From Sphingobacteriales bacterium JAD_PAG50586_3 (GTDB lineage Bacteria; Bacteroidota; Bacteroidia; CAMBQF01): a stretch of 64,000 nt of DNA. Made by a program: the position numbers and the translations under genes. This document shows, piece by piece, positions 39,971-48,959 of the stretch (position 1 is its first letter; every line of letters begins with the position of its first letter). Under the pieces are notes generated by a model. The model saw only the letters and a program-made list of their open reading frames with translations. It ran no database searches and had not been told where the DNA came from. Location of the stretch: contig CP096135.1 of the NCBI GenBank assembly GCA_023213195.1, positions 1,940,616-2,004,615 on the forward strand, written 5' to 3'.

Positions 39971-41830
39971 CCCTTAGAGTATGTAGTTAATACTACGTTT
40001 TCGCGGGTTAATCTTAGGTTTGGCATTGCCTGATTCACCAACAACTCTCCCTTTTAAAGGGAGTACCTCTGACGTATGTCAGAGGGGAGGGATTTAAAAA
40101 TGACAGCCAATCCTTAGAGCGTGTAGCTAATACTGTCGTTTTTGCGGGTTGTTTCAAAGGTCCCTCTCATTGAGAGGGTGGATGTCGCCTTTGGCGACAG
40201 ACGGGAGAGGTGTTTTTAGGTCCTCGCAAGTATGGGTGGTTATTTTTCATTTTTATTTCATCATTTTTTATTCATTAAACCCTTAAAGCCTGTAGCTAAT
40301 GCACTCGTTTTCGCGCCCCCTATTTCTTTTGTCACCTAAAGTTCCTAACCCTCTCTTAGTATTAAGAGAGGGTGGCGATTCTCATACCATAAAATCAAAG
40401 AACTAAAGCTACCAATCGCGGAGAGATGCAATGCTACAGTATGTAGATAATGCTCCATTTTCGCGGTTCGTACTCCCTCCTGCCTCTCCCGATGTTATCG
40501 GGACCGGCTTTCCTCCCCCTACAAGTAGGGGAGGTGTCGATCGCGCCAAAGGCGTGAGTGACGGTGGGGGTACGGAACCCTTACAGCACGTAGCTAATAG
40601 CATCATTTTCGCGGGTTATTTTGGCCCCAAAACAGTGCGATGGGTAGTCCACGCCCGGTGCGAACACAAGATTTTGCATGGCAATTAGTGCGGTTAGGCA
40701 GTGCGAGAGCAAAATCGCCGTGTTTTTGCTTGGAGCCTGCCCCGCGCTTGATGCGGGGTGGTGTCTTTTTTATTACTTTTTGGACAAGCAAAAAGTAATA
40801 AAATAAACAAGTGTATTCCTTACAGCATGTAACTAATGCACTCGTTTTGCTCCCCTTTTTTCATTCATCACCAGAAGTTTCCTAACCCTCTCTTAGTATT
40901 AAGAGAGGGGTGCGATTTCCCTATCATAAAATCAAAGAACTAAAGGTACCAATCGCGGAGAGTTACAACGCTACAGCATGTAGATAATGCTCCATTTTCG
41001 CGGTTCGTACCCCTCCTGCCTCTCCCGATGTTATCGGGACCGGCTTTCCTCCCCTACAAGTAGGGGGAGGTGTCGATCGCGCCAAAGGCGTGAGTGACGG
41101 TGGGGGTACTCAACCCTTACAGCGTGTAGCTAATACACTCGTTTTCGCGCCCCCTATTTCTTTTGTCTCCTAAAGTTCCTAACCCTCTCTTAGTATTAAG
41201 AGAGGGTTGCGGTTCCCTATCTTAAAATCAAAGAACTAAAGCTACCAATCGCGGAGAGTTACAACGCTACAGCATGTAGATAATGCTCCATTTTCGCGGT
41301 TCGTACCCCCTCCTGCCTCTCCCGATGTTATCGGGACCGGCTTTCCTCCCCTACTAGTAGGGGGAGGTGTCGGTCGCGCCAAAGGCGTGAGTGACGGTGG
41401 GGGTACTCAACCCTTACAGCCTGTAGTTAATACACTTGTTTTGCTCCCCTTTTTTCATTCATCACCAGAAGTTTCCTAACCCTCTCTTAGTATTAAGAGA
41501 GGGGTGCGATTTCCCTATCATAAAATCAAAGAACTAAAGGTACCAATCGCGGAGAGATGCAATGCTACAGTATGTAGCTAATACAATCGTTTTCGCGCCT
41601 GTTCTGATATTTATCGTCGGGAGTTACCTCTCCCCGTCTTACACCTTTGGCGTAAGCCACCCCTCTCCACGCGTGGAGAGGGGAAAGACAAGACAATTTA
41701 TTGTTTTGTCAGGGGAGAGGTTAAAGCCCTACAGCATGTAGTTAATGCACTCGTTTTCGCAGGTTGTTTCAAAGGTCCCTCTCATTGAGAGGGAGGATGT
41801 CGCCAAAGGCGACAGACGGGAGAGGGTTGA
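39971..41830. repeat. Composite tandem repeat array, twelve copies of a ~37-bp motif at ~150-bp period
   Basis: A motif resembling CCTTACAGCATGTAGCTAAT followed by GCACTCGTTTTCGCGGGTT starts near 39971, 40111, 40280, 40431, 40578, 40817, 40969, 41114, 41266, 41411, 41561 and 41728. Most steps are 140-170 bp. The intervening ~110 bp alternate between spacer A (CTCTCTTAGTATTAAGAGAG hairpin, shared AAATCAAAGAACTAAAG) and spacer B (TCCCGATGTTATCGGGA hairpin, CCTCCCC hairpin, GGCGTGAGTGACGG), making a higher-order unit of about 297 bp repeated three times. One slot (40578-40816) instead holds a dispersed element. Other spacers carry GTCGCC/GGCGAC and a 24-bp palindrome around 41665-41690. No reading frame is conserved. 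Confidence 0.8.
40619..40803. repeat. Dispersed intergenic element, copy 1 (inside the array)
   Basis: Shares a long stretch with 60060-60207, including GTAGTCCACGCCC, AACACAAGATTTTGCATGGC, AATTAGTGCGGTTAG and GCAAAATCG. It ends in a nine-bp inverted repeat, TTACTTTTT (40773-40781) with AAAAAGTAA (40790-40798), around GGACAAGC. This copy carries an extra segment with CCCCGC..GCGGGG near 40740-40760. Confidence 0.75.
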
Positions 41831-42039
41831 TCCTTTAATCATATAAATCTTTTTAAATCTGCGGTTCAGACAATTTTAAAAGAAACACCTCAACCCCAAC
41901 CTGATTTTACCAGACCGGGGTTAAAGCATAAATATAGTTGGGTTAACTTACTTACAGAGCTTAATTCAAAGATGATTTCGTTTACTTAACTATTTAATAA
42001 TCAAAAAGCGCTTTCTTTACAACGCTTAACTCTTTTTAA

Positions 42040-42078
42040 GCCCCTCTCCCTTTGGGGGAGGGGTTTGGGGAGGGGTGC
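42040..42078. repeat. Intergenic palindromic repeat (CCCCTCTCCCTTTGGGGGAGGGG type)
   Basis: The hairpin CCCCTCTCC with GGGGGAGGGG is followed by TTTGGGGAGGGGTG. It is a variant of the family at 13934, 15212 and 47247, here between the tandem array and the Cys-rich lipoproteins. Confidence 0.5.
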
Positions 42079-42207
42079 AGTACTGCATTTTTGGTTTTTC
42101 CTGATTATGCCATCAGAATATTGACTGTCACATTTGTTATTGCAATAACACTGCAAAGATACTATATTTGAATACCAAATGTCAAGCAAAAAATAAAAAA
42201 TGTTAAT

Positions 42208-42242
42208 AAAAAAATCCCACTGGTTAGCTAATGGGATTTTTT
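42208..42242 (-). terminator. Intrinsic terminator after Cys-rich lipoprotein copy 2
   Basis: The stem AAAAAATCCCA with TGGGATTTTTT has a 12-base loop and lies 19 bp beyond the stop at 42261. Confidence 0.7.
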
Positions 42243-42260
42243 AAAAGGTGTTGAATAAGA

Positions 42261-42494
42261 TTATTCAATCTTACAGTCATACTTGTGGTGAGCGTTGCCT
42301 ATAATAGGGTTCGTCATTTCGTCTTCAGCATCTTTCAAGTCGTTGCCGCACTTTTCAGAGCTGGCGCTTGAATAGGTTGCATTGCCGTTACCATCTTCAC
42401 CAGAATATTCGTGGCATTGTTTACACACTTTGCACGACGACATTGCCAGTATAGCAACTACAGCAGGGATAAGTAATAATTTAAAACGGTTCAT
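42261..42494 (-). CDS. Cys-rich small lipoprotein, tandem copy 2
   Basis: 77 residues. A signal peptide with lipobox MSSC is followed by the cysteine cluster CKVCKQCHEYSGEDGNGN, then YSSASSEKCGNDLKDAEDEM and a final KYDC. The five cysteines after the lipidated one could bind metal or form disulfides. It is about 80% identical to the neighbour at 42619-42852, so the pair arose by tandem duplication. Each has its own terminator. Function unknown. Confidence 0.7.
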   Translation of the reverse strand: MNRFKLLLIPAVVAILAMSSCKVCKQCHEYSGEDGNGNATYSSASSEKCGNDLKDAEDEMTNPIIGNAHHKYDCKIE

Positions 42495-42564
42495 CAGATT
42501 GTTGTATTAGTGAAATTATACCATGGTAACCTACTATGTTTGGCAATTGTTCAAATAAAAAATA

Positions 42565-42591
42565 AAAGGCAGGTATACTATACCTGCCTTT
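42565..42591 (-). terminator. Intrinsic terminator after Cys-rich lipoprotein copy 1 (GGCAGGT hairpin)
   Basis: The arms AAAGGCAGGTATA and TATACCTGCCTTT flank a single base, 28 bp beyond the stop at 42619. The same GGCAGGT stem recurs at 44052 and 50781. Confidence 0.7.
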
Positions 42592-42618
42592 CTTTATAAA
42601 TAATAATAATTACAGGGG

Positions 42619-42852
42619 TTAATCAAGCCTGCAATCGTATTTGCGGTGAGAGTCGCCAATAATAGGGTCTGTCATCTCATCTTCGGCATCTTTTAACTCA
42701 TTGCCACATTTTTCAGAGCTGGCGCTTGAGTAGGTTGGGTTACCATTGCCATCTTCGCCGGCATATTCATAACATTGTTTACATACTTTGCAAGATGAAA
42801 GGGCTAACATTGCACATACAGCAGGAATTAGCAATAATTTAATACGGTTCAT
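42619..42852 (-). CDS. Cys-rich small lipoprotein, tandem copy 1
   Basis: 77 residues, colinear with its downstream paralogue: lipobox LSSC, CKVCKQCYEYAGEDGNGN, YSSASSEKCGNELKDAEDEM and KYDCRLD. Differences are mostly conservative (Phe/Ile, His/Tyr, Asn/Asp), which suggests that both copies are under selection. Likely an envelope lipoprotein with a small metal-binding or disulfide-bonded domain. No family name recognised. Confidence 0.7.
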   Translation of the reverse strand: MNRIKLLLIPAVCAMLALSSCKVCKQCYEYAGEDGNGNPTYSSASSEKCGNELKDAEDEMTDPIIGDSHRKYDCRLD

Positions 42853-42911
42853 AGTACATGTTTTTTAAAGGGTTATTTTTTCATAACCTCAGAAAAAACA
42901 CAATTGTTCAG

Positions 42912-44000
42912 CTAAGGATATTCAAAGCCAAAGGAAAAATTTGTAAGCCTTTCATTATCAAAAAAATATTTGCAATAATATACAGGCATATTGTACCCTC
43001 TTAAAAATATATTGGGCGATTCTATGCGTAATGTATATGCCATAACAGTACCGCTATGGGCCACTGTAGTAAAATTGTTCTTTTTTATTCTAAGGAATTT
43101 TGAAAGGCTCATGCCTAGTTGTATCCCGTTTTCTGTTACAAACGTTTCAATATTGGTTTTACGAAACCTGGCAGGCCTTTTTGTACTTACCTCAAACTCA
43201 TCAAACGAATTTTTAACACTGCCCGGATGAAAGATGAGCTTTACAAATTGAGTTTCGGTTTTATTGCTCAGATAAACTTCGGGCAAGTCTTTATCCTTAT
43301 CAATATAAGGCATTAAATCGCCAAAGGTGGCTTCTATTATCTTATAGTTTTGCAGGCATATTGTTTTGGATAGTGAAGTGTCGGGTTGAAGAATTTGTTT
43401 TGGTTTATTACGTTCCAATACTAACAAATCGGCATAAGTTAATAATCCAATTGTATTGCTATCAGCTATACATATCCATACTACTTGGTTTGTATTCTCA
43501 AAATGGCAATTTGTATTTAACACAGTCATTGTCCGCCCGGCATAACCGTGTTTTATTAGCCATGCAAGTTGTACGCTTATATAATTGCTGTCGGCTACTT
43601 CGCTACCCATATAGCGCCTGGTGTAAGATGAGCCTTCATGTACAGGTAATTTTCTTGCAGTGCATTTATTCGTTTTGAAATTATAGACACTTAATTCGCA
43701 AGCAGTATTATCCGGACCAATGCCATTACTGTCTATAACTACACTGCTGTTTAGGCATAGGTTTAAGTTGCCGCGTTCTCTTATTAATTCGTCGGCATTC
43801 AGATTTGCATTAAGCAGGTAGATATGGTCTTTAACAAACCATTGCCCCAAAATACTGTTGTTGATAGATGGTATACAAATGCTTTTTGGCAACTGGCTAT
43901 CAAACGCTTTTTTAGAAAGGGCATTAACCTGTCTAGGAGAATCATTTACACAAGCAATAAGCAGTAAAACAAAACAGCAGGTAAATAGCAGTAATTTCAT
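42912..44000 (-). CDS. Lipoprotein of unknown function
   Basis: 362 residues. The signal peptide MKLLLFTCCFVLLLIAC gives a lipidated Cys17. The mature protein contains ILGQWFVKDHIYLLNANLNA, CELSVYNFKTNKCTARKLPV and a C-terminal half with GIQLGMSLSKFLRIKKNNFT and YCKYFFDNERLTNFSFGFEY. The last segment resembles the short barrel-like repeats of uncharacterised Bacteroidota lipoproteins. Monocistronic, between the Cys-rich pair and the Ig-repeat gene. No function is inferred. Confidence 0.6.
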   Translation of the reverse strand: MKLLLFTCCFVLLLIACVNDSPRQVNALSKKAFDSQLPKSICIPSINNSILGQWFVKDHIYLLNANLNADELIRERGNLNLCLNSSVVIDSNGIGPDNTACELSVYNFKTNKCTARKLPVHEGSSYTRRYMGSEVADSNYISVQLAWLIKHGYAGRTMTVLNTNCHFENTNQVVWICIADSNTIGLLTYADLLVLERNKPKQILQPDTSLSKTICLQNYKIIEATFGDLMPYIDKDKDLPEVYLSNKTETQFVKLIFHPGSVKNSFDEFEVSTKRPARFRKTNIETFVTENGIQLGMSLSKFLRIKKNNFTTVAHSGTVMAYTLRIESPNIFLRGYNMPVYYCKYFFDNERLTNFSFGFEYP

Positions 44001-44051
44001 AGAAAAGTGTGTACACTGATACTTATTTGCAAATAAAATGTTACAACAAAA

Positions 44052-44072
44052 AAGGCAGGTAAAACCTGCCTT
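44052..44072 (-). terminator. Intrinsic terminator of the Ig-repeat T9SS gene (GGCAGGT hairpin)
   Basis: The arms AAGGCAGGT and ACCTGCCTT flank AAA. Read leftward it ends in a T run, about 33 bp beyond the stop at 44105. Confidence 0.7.
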
Positions 44073-44104
44073 AACTCAAGACTCAACATTCAGTATTCAA
44101 GGCC

Positions 44105-47100
44105 CTATTCCTTCATCAACATCACCCTCGCCATTTTGCCTTGGTAAGTAACCAATACAGTATACAACCCACTAGGTAATTGACCAATATTCAATTGCTT
44201 GTTCTCAACTATTTTATCCATCACTAGCTGACCGGTAGTGCTAATAATTTTTACATTGAAAGTACCCATATTTGCAGGCGTTGTAAAGTATACATCAGAG
44301 CTGCTTGGGTTAGGGTAGATTGATACACCCGGCAAAGTATTTTCAGTAATACTACTTACAGCCCAAAAATATACAGCCGAGGTATCGCTACAGCCATCAC
44401 TAGTAGTTACAATAACAGAGTAAGATGAAAAATTATTATCTACTGAAATAGTGTCATTGTTAGAATTAGGCAAAGGCGCACCATTATTTAGCCATTGGTA
44501 CGATGTAAATCCACTTTGGGTAATTAAAATCCCCGGTACTACCAAGCCCGTAATTTGACTAACAATAGGTACCGGCAACGGGTTTACCACAGCAGTAAAA
44601 TCGTGCGAAACAGTATCGCAAATGTTTGATACAAAAACGGTAAATACATCACCATTTGCAGGAACTTCTGTATAACCCGTTTGGTTGGCATTAGGTATAT
44701 CTACACCGTTTTTTTGCCATCGGTATACAAGATTGTCTCCGGTAGCCTGTATGCCCATAAAAATAGCATTGCCTGCACATACCGCTAAGGGTAGCCCCAA
44801 GCCTGTAATAGCAGGTGGGGTTGTTGTAGCAATGGTAGATATATTGCCTGTAACAGTGCCACAGTCGCCGGTAACAGTTACAGAGTATAATCCCGCATTG
44901 CCCGCAGTAATGCTATCAATTACAAGGCTTGTGCCGGATTCATTATCAATAGGGCTTCCTTGAAACAACCATTGATAGCTTAAGTTTTCGCCGTTGGCAG
45001 AAACGCCCAGTGCCAGAGACTCTCCAATACAAAGCTGCTGACTTGTAGCAATATTATTTATTGATGTTGGAGTAATAGCAGTTACATTAACAGCAGTAGA
45101 TGTAACAGTACCGCAACTGCCTGTAATTACTACATCGTAGCTGCCTAAATCGTTAGCTGTTGTAACGGGTACGGTATAAGTAGCACTGCTTGTGCCCACA
45201 TTATTGCCATTTCTGCGCCATTGGTAAGTAGTGTTGTTGCCGCCGTTGCCAATAACAGTGAGCGTTAACGAGCCTCCAACGCATAGTTGTTGGGCTTGGG
45301 GTTGTTGGGCTATGCTGGCAGAATTTACTACAGATAGTGCCACAGCATTGCTGGTTACTACAGGCCCACAAGTGCCGGTAACATCTACCGTATAGTTTGC
45401 CGCATCGGCAAGGGTTATGTTATTTAATGTTAGGGTAGGGGCATCTGTACCTACAGGGGCACCCGCTTTTTTCCATTGGTAACTTAGGTTAGCACCGGTT
45501 GCAACAACACTAAACGTAATATTGCTACCCACGCAACCGTTTTGCGCCACAGGTGCTGTGGTAATAGCCGTTGTTGGGTTTACCGTTACCACCGCGTTGG
45601 TTGATGTTACTGTGCCGCAAGCGCCTGTTATTGTTACTGTATAAGTGCCTGCATCGTTTACCGTAGCGTTGGGTATTGATAATGATGCAGAGTTGGTGCC
45701 TACATTAGTATTTCCGCGCTTCCATTGGTAGCTAAGGTTTGTACCTACTGCCGTTGTGCTTAAATTGATGTTTCCACCCTGGCACAATGTGGTGGTAGGT
45801 GCCGGTTGATTGTTTATAGCCGTTACAGTATTTACAGTAACAACAGCAATGCCCGATGTTACGTTGCCACACGCGCCCGTTACCTCGCAGGTGTAGTTGC
45901 CCGCATCGCCTGTGGTTATGCCGTTTATGGTAAGCGTAGGTGAGTTTGTGCCCACATTGGTAGTGCCGCGTTTCCATTGGTAGTTAAGGTTTGTACCCGT
46001 AGCACCAACAGTTAAAGTTAAGTTAGCCCCCGCGCACAATGTTTGCGTAACAGGTTGCGTACCTATGGCTGTATTTTCATTAACAGTAAGCAAAGCGCCT
46101 GTGCTGGTTGGTGTAGCGCATGTATTGCTAACCTGGCATGTGTAAGTACCGGCATTGCCTGCGGCAACATTAGTAATGGTTAGTTGGTTTGTTGTAGCAC
46201 CCGATATGCCCCCGCCGTTGGTTACGTTTACATTATTACGTTTCCATTGGTAAGCAATGTTAGTGCCAGCTGCAGTAACGCTAAATGTTGCCGATTGCCC
46301 CCACACAGTATTAAAGGGTTTGGATTGTCTGATATGGATGCTGGTGTAAGCAAACTAAACGTAGCAGGGTTAGATGCTATGGTATTGCCGCTGCCCGTTA
46401 CTTCGCAGGTGTAGCTATCCACATCGCCCGCGTTTACGTTGGTTATGGTAAGGGTATTGGTAGTAACGCCGCTAAAGTGGCCATCGTTGGTTAAAATGCT
46501 GCCGTTCTTTTTCCATTGGTAAGTAATGCCGGTACCTGTTGCACTAATGGTAAAGCTGGCGTTGGCTCCTGTACATGCACTTTGGTTGGTAGGCTGGGTG
46601 CTTATTTGCGCGGCCTCTGCTATAAGTAGTTCTTCCAGGTAAATAATATCGCCCGTAACATTGTTGTTGCTGTTTGTAGCGTTAAAAGCCCCATAAAAGC
46701 TAAACGCACCTGTACCTGCAGCAGGGGCTACCCAGTTAAAGCTCCAGGTGCGGCTGCCGCTGCCTGCCGTGCCTGCTGTCCTGTGAGTTATGTATTTTGT
46801 ATTTACTATTTGTGTTGCAGATGCATCGGTAACAACAAGAGTACCACGCTGTGTACCTGCTGTATTTTGGGGCGATATTTGAAACCCGAATTCTTGTAAT
46901 CCCGTGCCCTGTACAAAGCCTGTTACAGTATAGGTTTGCCCCGGTATGTACCCTGTTGTGGGTATGGTAGAGGTTAAAGATGCGTTAGTAGAACCCGAAA
47001 TAGGGTTGCTGCCACCGGTATGGCAACCGGAGCGTGCACACGATTGCGATGGGCCCCCATCGCCCGGAGAGCCTGTGCGGCCTGCCGGTGCGCCGCCTCC

Positions 47101-47184
47101 ATTACCATGGGCACTTTGGTTTACATAGCCAAAGGCCACAAATATTGTTACAATAGTTAGTATACTAAGTACTACTTTTTTCAT
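44105..47184 (-). CDS. T9SS protein with choice-of-anchor V domain and about eight Ig-like repeats, one frameshift near 46300
   Basis: About 1026 residues from the ATG at 47184. The signal peptide is followed by the choice-of-anchor V opening GAPAGRTGSPGDGGPSQSC and ARSGCHTGG. A jelly-roll region comes next, then about eight Ig-like domains built on QPxxQxxCxGxxxxFxVxAxG, YQWKRNGxxVG and AGxYTCxVTGxCG, each with a conserved Cys pair and Trp. A type A sorting tail (SIYPNPSSSDVYFTTPAN to ARVMLMKE) ends it. The five-C run at 46298-46302 is one base short; restoring it gives LILCGGQSATFSVTAAG. It is exported and surface-attached; stacked Ig domains suggest adhesion. Confidence 0.85.
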
Positions 47185-47246
47185 GCTCAATCAGATAGAT
47201 GTCTAAATCAAAGTTACAACATTCAGTATTAAATAACTACCAAAAT

Positions 47247-47293
47247 AAAAGTCTCCCCTCTCTTTTGGGGAGGGGAGATTTAGAGGGGTGGGG
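47247..47293. repeat. Intergenic palindromic repeat
   Basis: AAAAGTCTCCCCTC, a TTTTGGGGAGGGGAG hairpin, then ATTTAGAGGGGTGGGG. The same family layout as 13934 and 15212. Confidence 0.6.
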
Positions 47294-47345
47294 CTACCCT
47301 TTGGTTACCAAAGAGGGTCTGTATTATGTAATTGAAAACAGGTAC

Positions 47346-48296
47346 TTATTTACGGGCAATTGCTCGCTCGGCTGCGGCAACCACATCGGCTGTATCTAAG
47401 CCATATTTGGTAAGCAGTTGCTCGGGTGTTCCGCTTTCGCCAAAACTATCGTTAACGGCAACAAACTCTTGCGGGGCAGGTGTGTTCATAGCCAATACCT
47501 GGGCAATTGCATCGCCAAGGCCACCGTTGCGTTGGTGTTCTTCGGCACTAACCAAACAGCGTGTTTTAGCTACCGATTTTAATATCGCCTCTTCATCCAG
47601 CGGCTTGATGGTGTGTATGTTTATTACTTCGGCAGATATGCCTTTCTCTTTCAATATTTCAGCAGCCTGCAACGCTTTCCACACCAGGTGACCGGTAGCA
47701 AAAATACTAACATCGGTACCCTCAATAAAGGTAATGGCTTTACCAATTTCAAATGGCTGGTCGGGGGCTGTAAAATTGGCAACCTTAGGGCGACCAAAGC
47801 GCAGGTAAACAGGGCCCTTGTGCTTAGCAATAGCAATGGTAGCGGCTTTAGTCTGGTTAAAATCGCATGGGTTAATAACCGTCATTCCCGGCAGCATACG
47901 CATCATGCCAAGGTCTTCAAGTATCTGGTGGGTAGCGCCGTCTTCGCCCAGGGTTAAACCCGCGTGCGATGCACATATCTTAACGTTTTTTCCGCTGTAG
48001 GCTATTGATTGACGAATTTGGTCGTAAACCCTGCCGGTAGAAAAGTTAGCAAATGTTCCTGTAAATGGTATTTTACCACCAATAGTCATACCTGCGGCAA
48101 TGCCCATCATATTAGCCTCGGCAATACCAATCTGAAAAAATCGCTCGGGGAACTCCTTTTCAAAAGCATCCATTTTAAGCGAACCGGTAAGGTCGGCACA
48201 AAGGGCAACAACATCGGGGTTGGTGCGGCCAAGTTCTAATAAGCCTTCGCCAAAGCCCGAACGGGTATCTTTATCGCCAGATGAGGTATATTGCAT
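47346..48296 (-). CDS. Transketolase, C-terminal subunit
   Basis: 316 residues covering the pyrimidine-binding and C-terminal domains: [20 protein letters not shown], the ThDP-activating [16 protein letters not shown], then [24 protein letters not shown] and [15 protein letters not shown]. It lacks the N-terminal ThDP-diphosphate half, which is a separate gene at 50828-51673. Together they transfer two-carbon units in the non-oxidative pentose phosphate pathway. Such split enzymes are normal, but the halves usually sit next to each other. A TATATTTG -7 box lies about 33 bp upstream. Confidence 0.92.
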   Translation of the reverse strand: MQYTSSGDKDTRSGFGEGLLELGRTNPDVVALCADLTGSLKMDAFEKEFPERFFQIGIAEANMMGIAAGMTIGGKIPFTGTFANFSTGRVYDQIRQSIAYSGKNVKICASHAGLTLGEDGATHQILEDLGMMRMLPGMTVINPCDFNQTKAATIAIAKHKGPVYLRFGRPKVANFTAPDQPFEIGKAITFIEGTDVSIFATGHLVWKALQAAEILKEKGISAEVINIHTIKPLDEEAILKSVAKTRCLVSAEEHQRNGGLGDAIAQVLAMNTPAPQEFVAVNDSFGESGTPEQLLTKYGLDTADVVAAAERAIARK

Positions 48297-48416
48297 GGGG
48301 GTGGGTTTTTCTAAGCCGCAAATATACTACTACCTGCAGAGGTATTGGTAGTTGTTAGAAAGTTGTTTTTATAGTTGATAACTGATATTCGGTAAAAAAA
48401 TATAAGTTCAAATTGC

Positions 48417-48424
48417 TATATTTG
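48417..48424 (+). promoter_or_regulatory. -7 element of the toxin-antitoxin operon, leaderless geometry
   Basis: TATATTTG is followed by TAAT and then the ATG at 48429. Transcription starting 4-6 bases after the box would begin at or beside the start codon. No good -33 element is visible. Confidence 0.5.
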
Positions 48425-48428
48425 TAAT

Positions 48429-48662
48429 ATGAAAACAATCAGGCTAAAGGTTGCAGATAAAGATTACAAAATGGCTTTAGAGTTTTTAAAGCAGGTTAAA
48501 ATGTTTAAGATTATTGATGGCGATGATTTTGATATTCCTCAAGAACATAAGCAAATTTTAGATGAAAGGTGGAGCGCTATTGAAAATGGCTCTGCGCAAT
48601 TAGTAGATTGGAATACAATAAAAAAGGATTTGTTTAAAAAATATGGCAAAGCTAAAAGTTAG
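48429..48662 (+). CDS. Antitoxin of a type II toxin-antitoxin module
   Basis: 77 residues: an N-terminal strand-like MKTIRLKVADKDYKMALEFL, then KQVKMFKIIDGDDFDIPQEH, and a C-terminal helix LVDWNTIKKDLFKKYGKAKS. Size, acidic/helical make-up and a 20-bp overlap with a RelE/ParE toxin gene identify it by context. The C-terminal helix probably wraps the toxin. The N-terminal part may bind the operon promoter. The exact antitoxin family is not recognised. Confidence 0.75.
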   Translation: MKTIRLKVADKDYKMALEFLKQVKMFKIIDGDDFDIPQEHKQILDERWSAIENGSAQLVDWNTIKKDLFKKYGKAKS

Positions 48663-48951
48663 AATTGAAAGCAATGCCTTTACAGAGTTAATAGAAGCCG
48701 CCGATTTTTATCAAGAAATATCAAATGATTTAGCTGTAAGGTTATTAAAAGATTTTGATACTGCTATAGAAGAGATTTCAAAACACCCCCAACAATTTAG
48801 AGTCAGGGAAAATAGCTACAGGGCGGTACTACTAACTGATTTCCCTTATTTGATATACTACAGGAGCTTAAAAAATGAGCTGATAGTTGTGGCTGTAATT
48901 AATGCACATCGTTCAAATAAATTTATTAAAAAGAGACTAAAGTCTAAATAG
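48643..48951 (+). CDS. RelE/ParE-family toxin
   Basis: 102 residues with the RelE/ParE fold pattern: KVRIESNAFTELIEAADFYQ, then LLKDFDTAIEEISKHPQQFR, RVRENSYRAVLLTDFPYLIY and a final strand ELIVVAVINAHRSNKF. Members either cleave mRNA on ribosomes (RelE) or poison gyrase (ParE); the sequence alone does not decide. The closing HRS pattern fits the RelE/ParE superfamily in Bacteroidota. It overlaps the antitoxin gene, and its stop lies 8 bp from the convergent VWA gene. Confidence 0.85.
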   Translation: MAKLKVRIESNAFTELIEAADFYQEISNDLAVRLLKDFDTAIEEISKHPQQFRVRENSYRAVLLTDFPYLIYYRSLKNELIVVAVINAHRSNKFIKKRLKSK

Positions 48952-48959
48952 TATTATCC

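Noticed and set aside
40409..40791. Short ORFs inside the repeat region
   Set aside because: Frames are not conserved between the repeat copies, so coding is unlikely.
39971..41830. CRISPR array
   Set aside because: Repeats are ~37 bp but spacing is ~150 bp, spacers recur and contain hairpins, and there are no cas genes.
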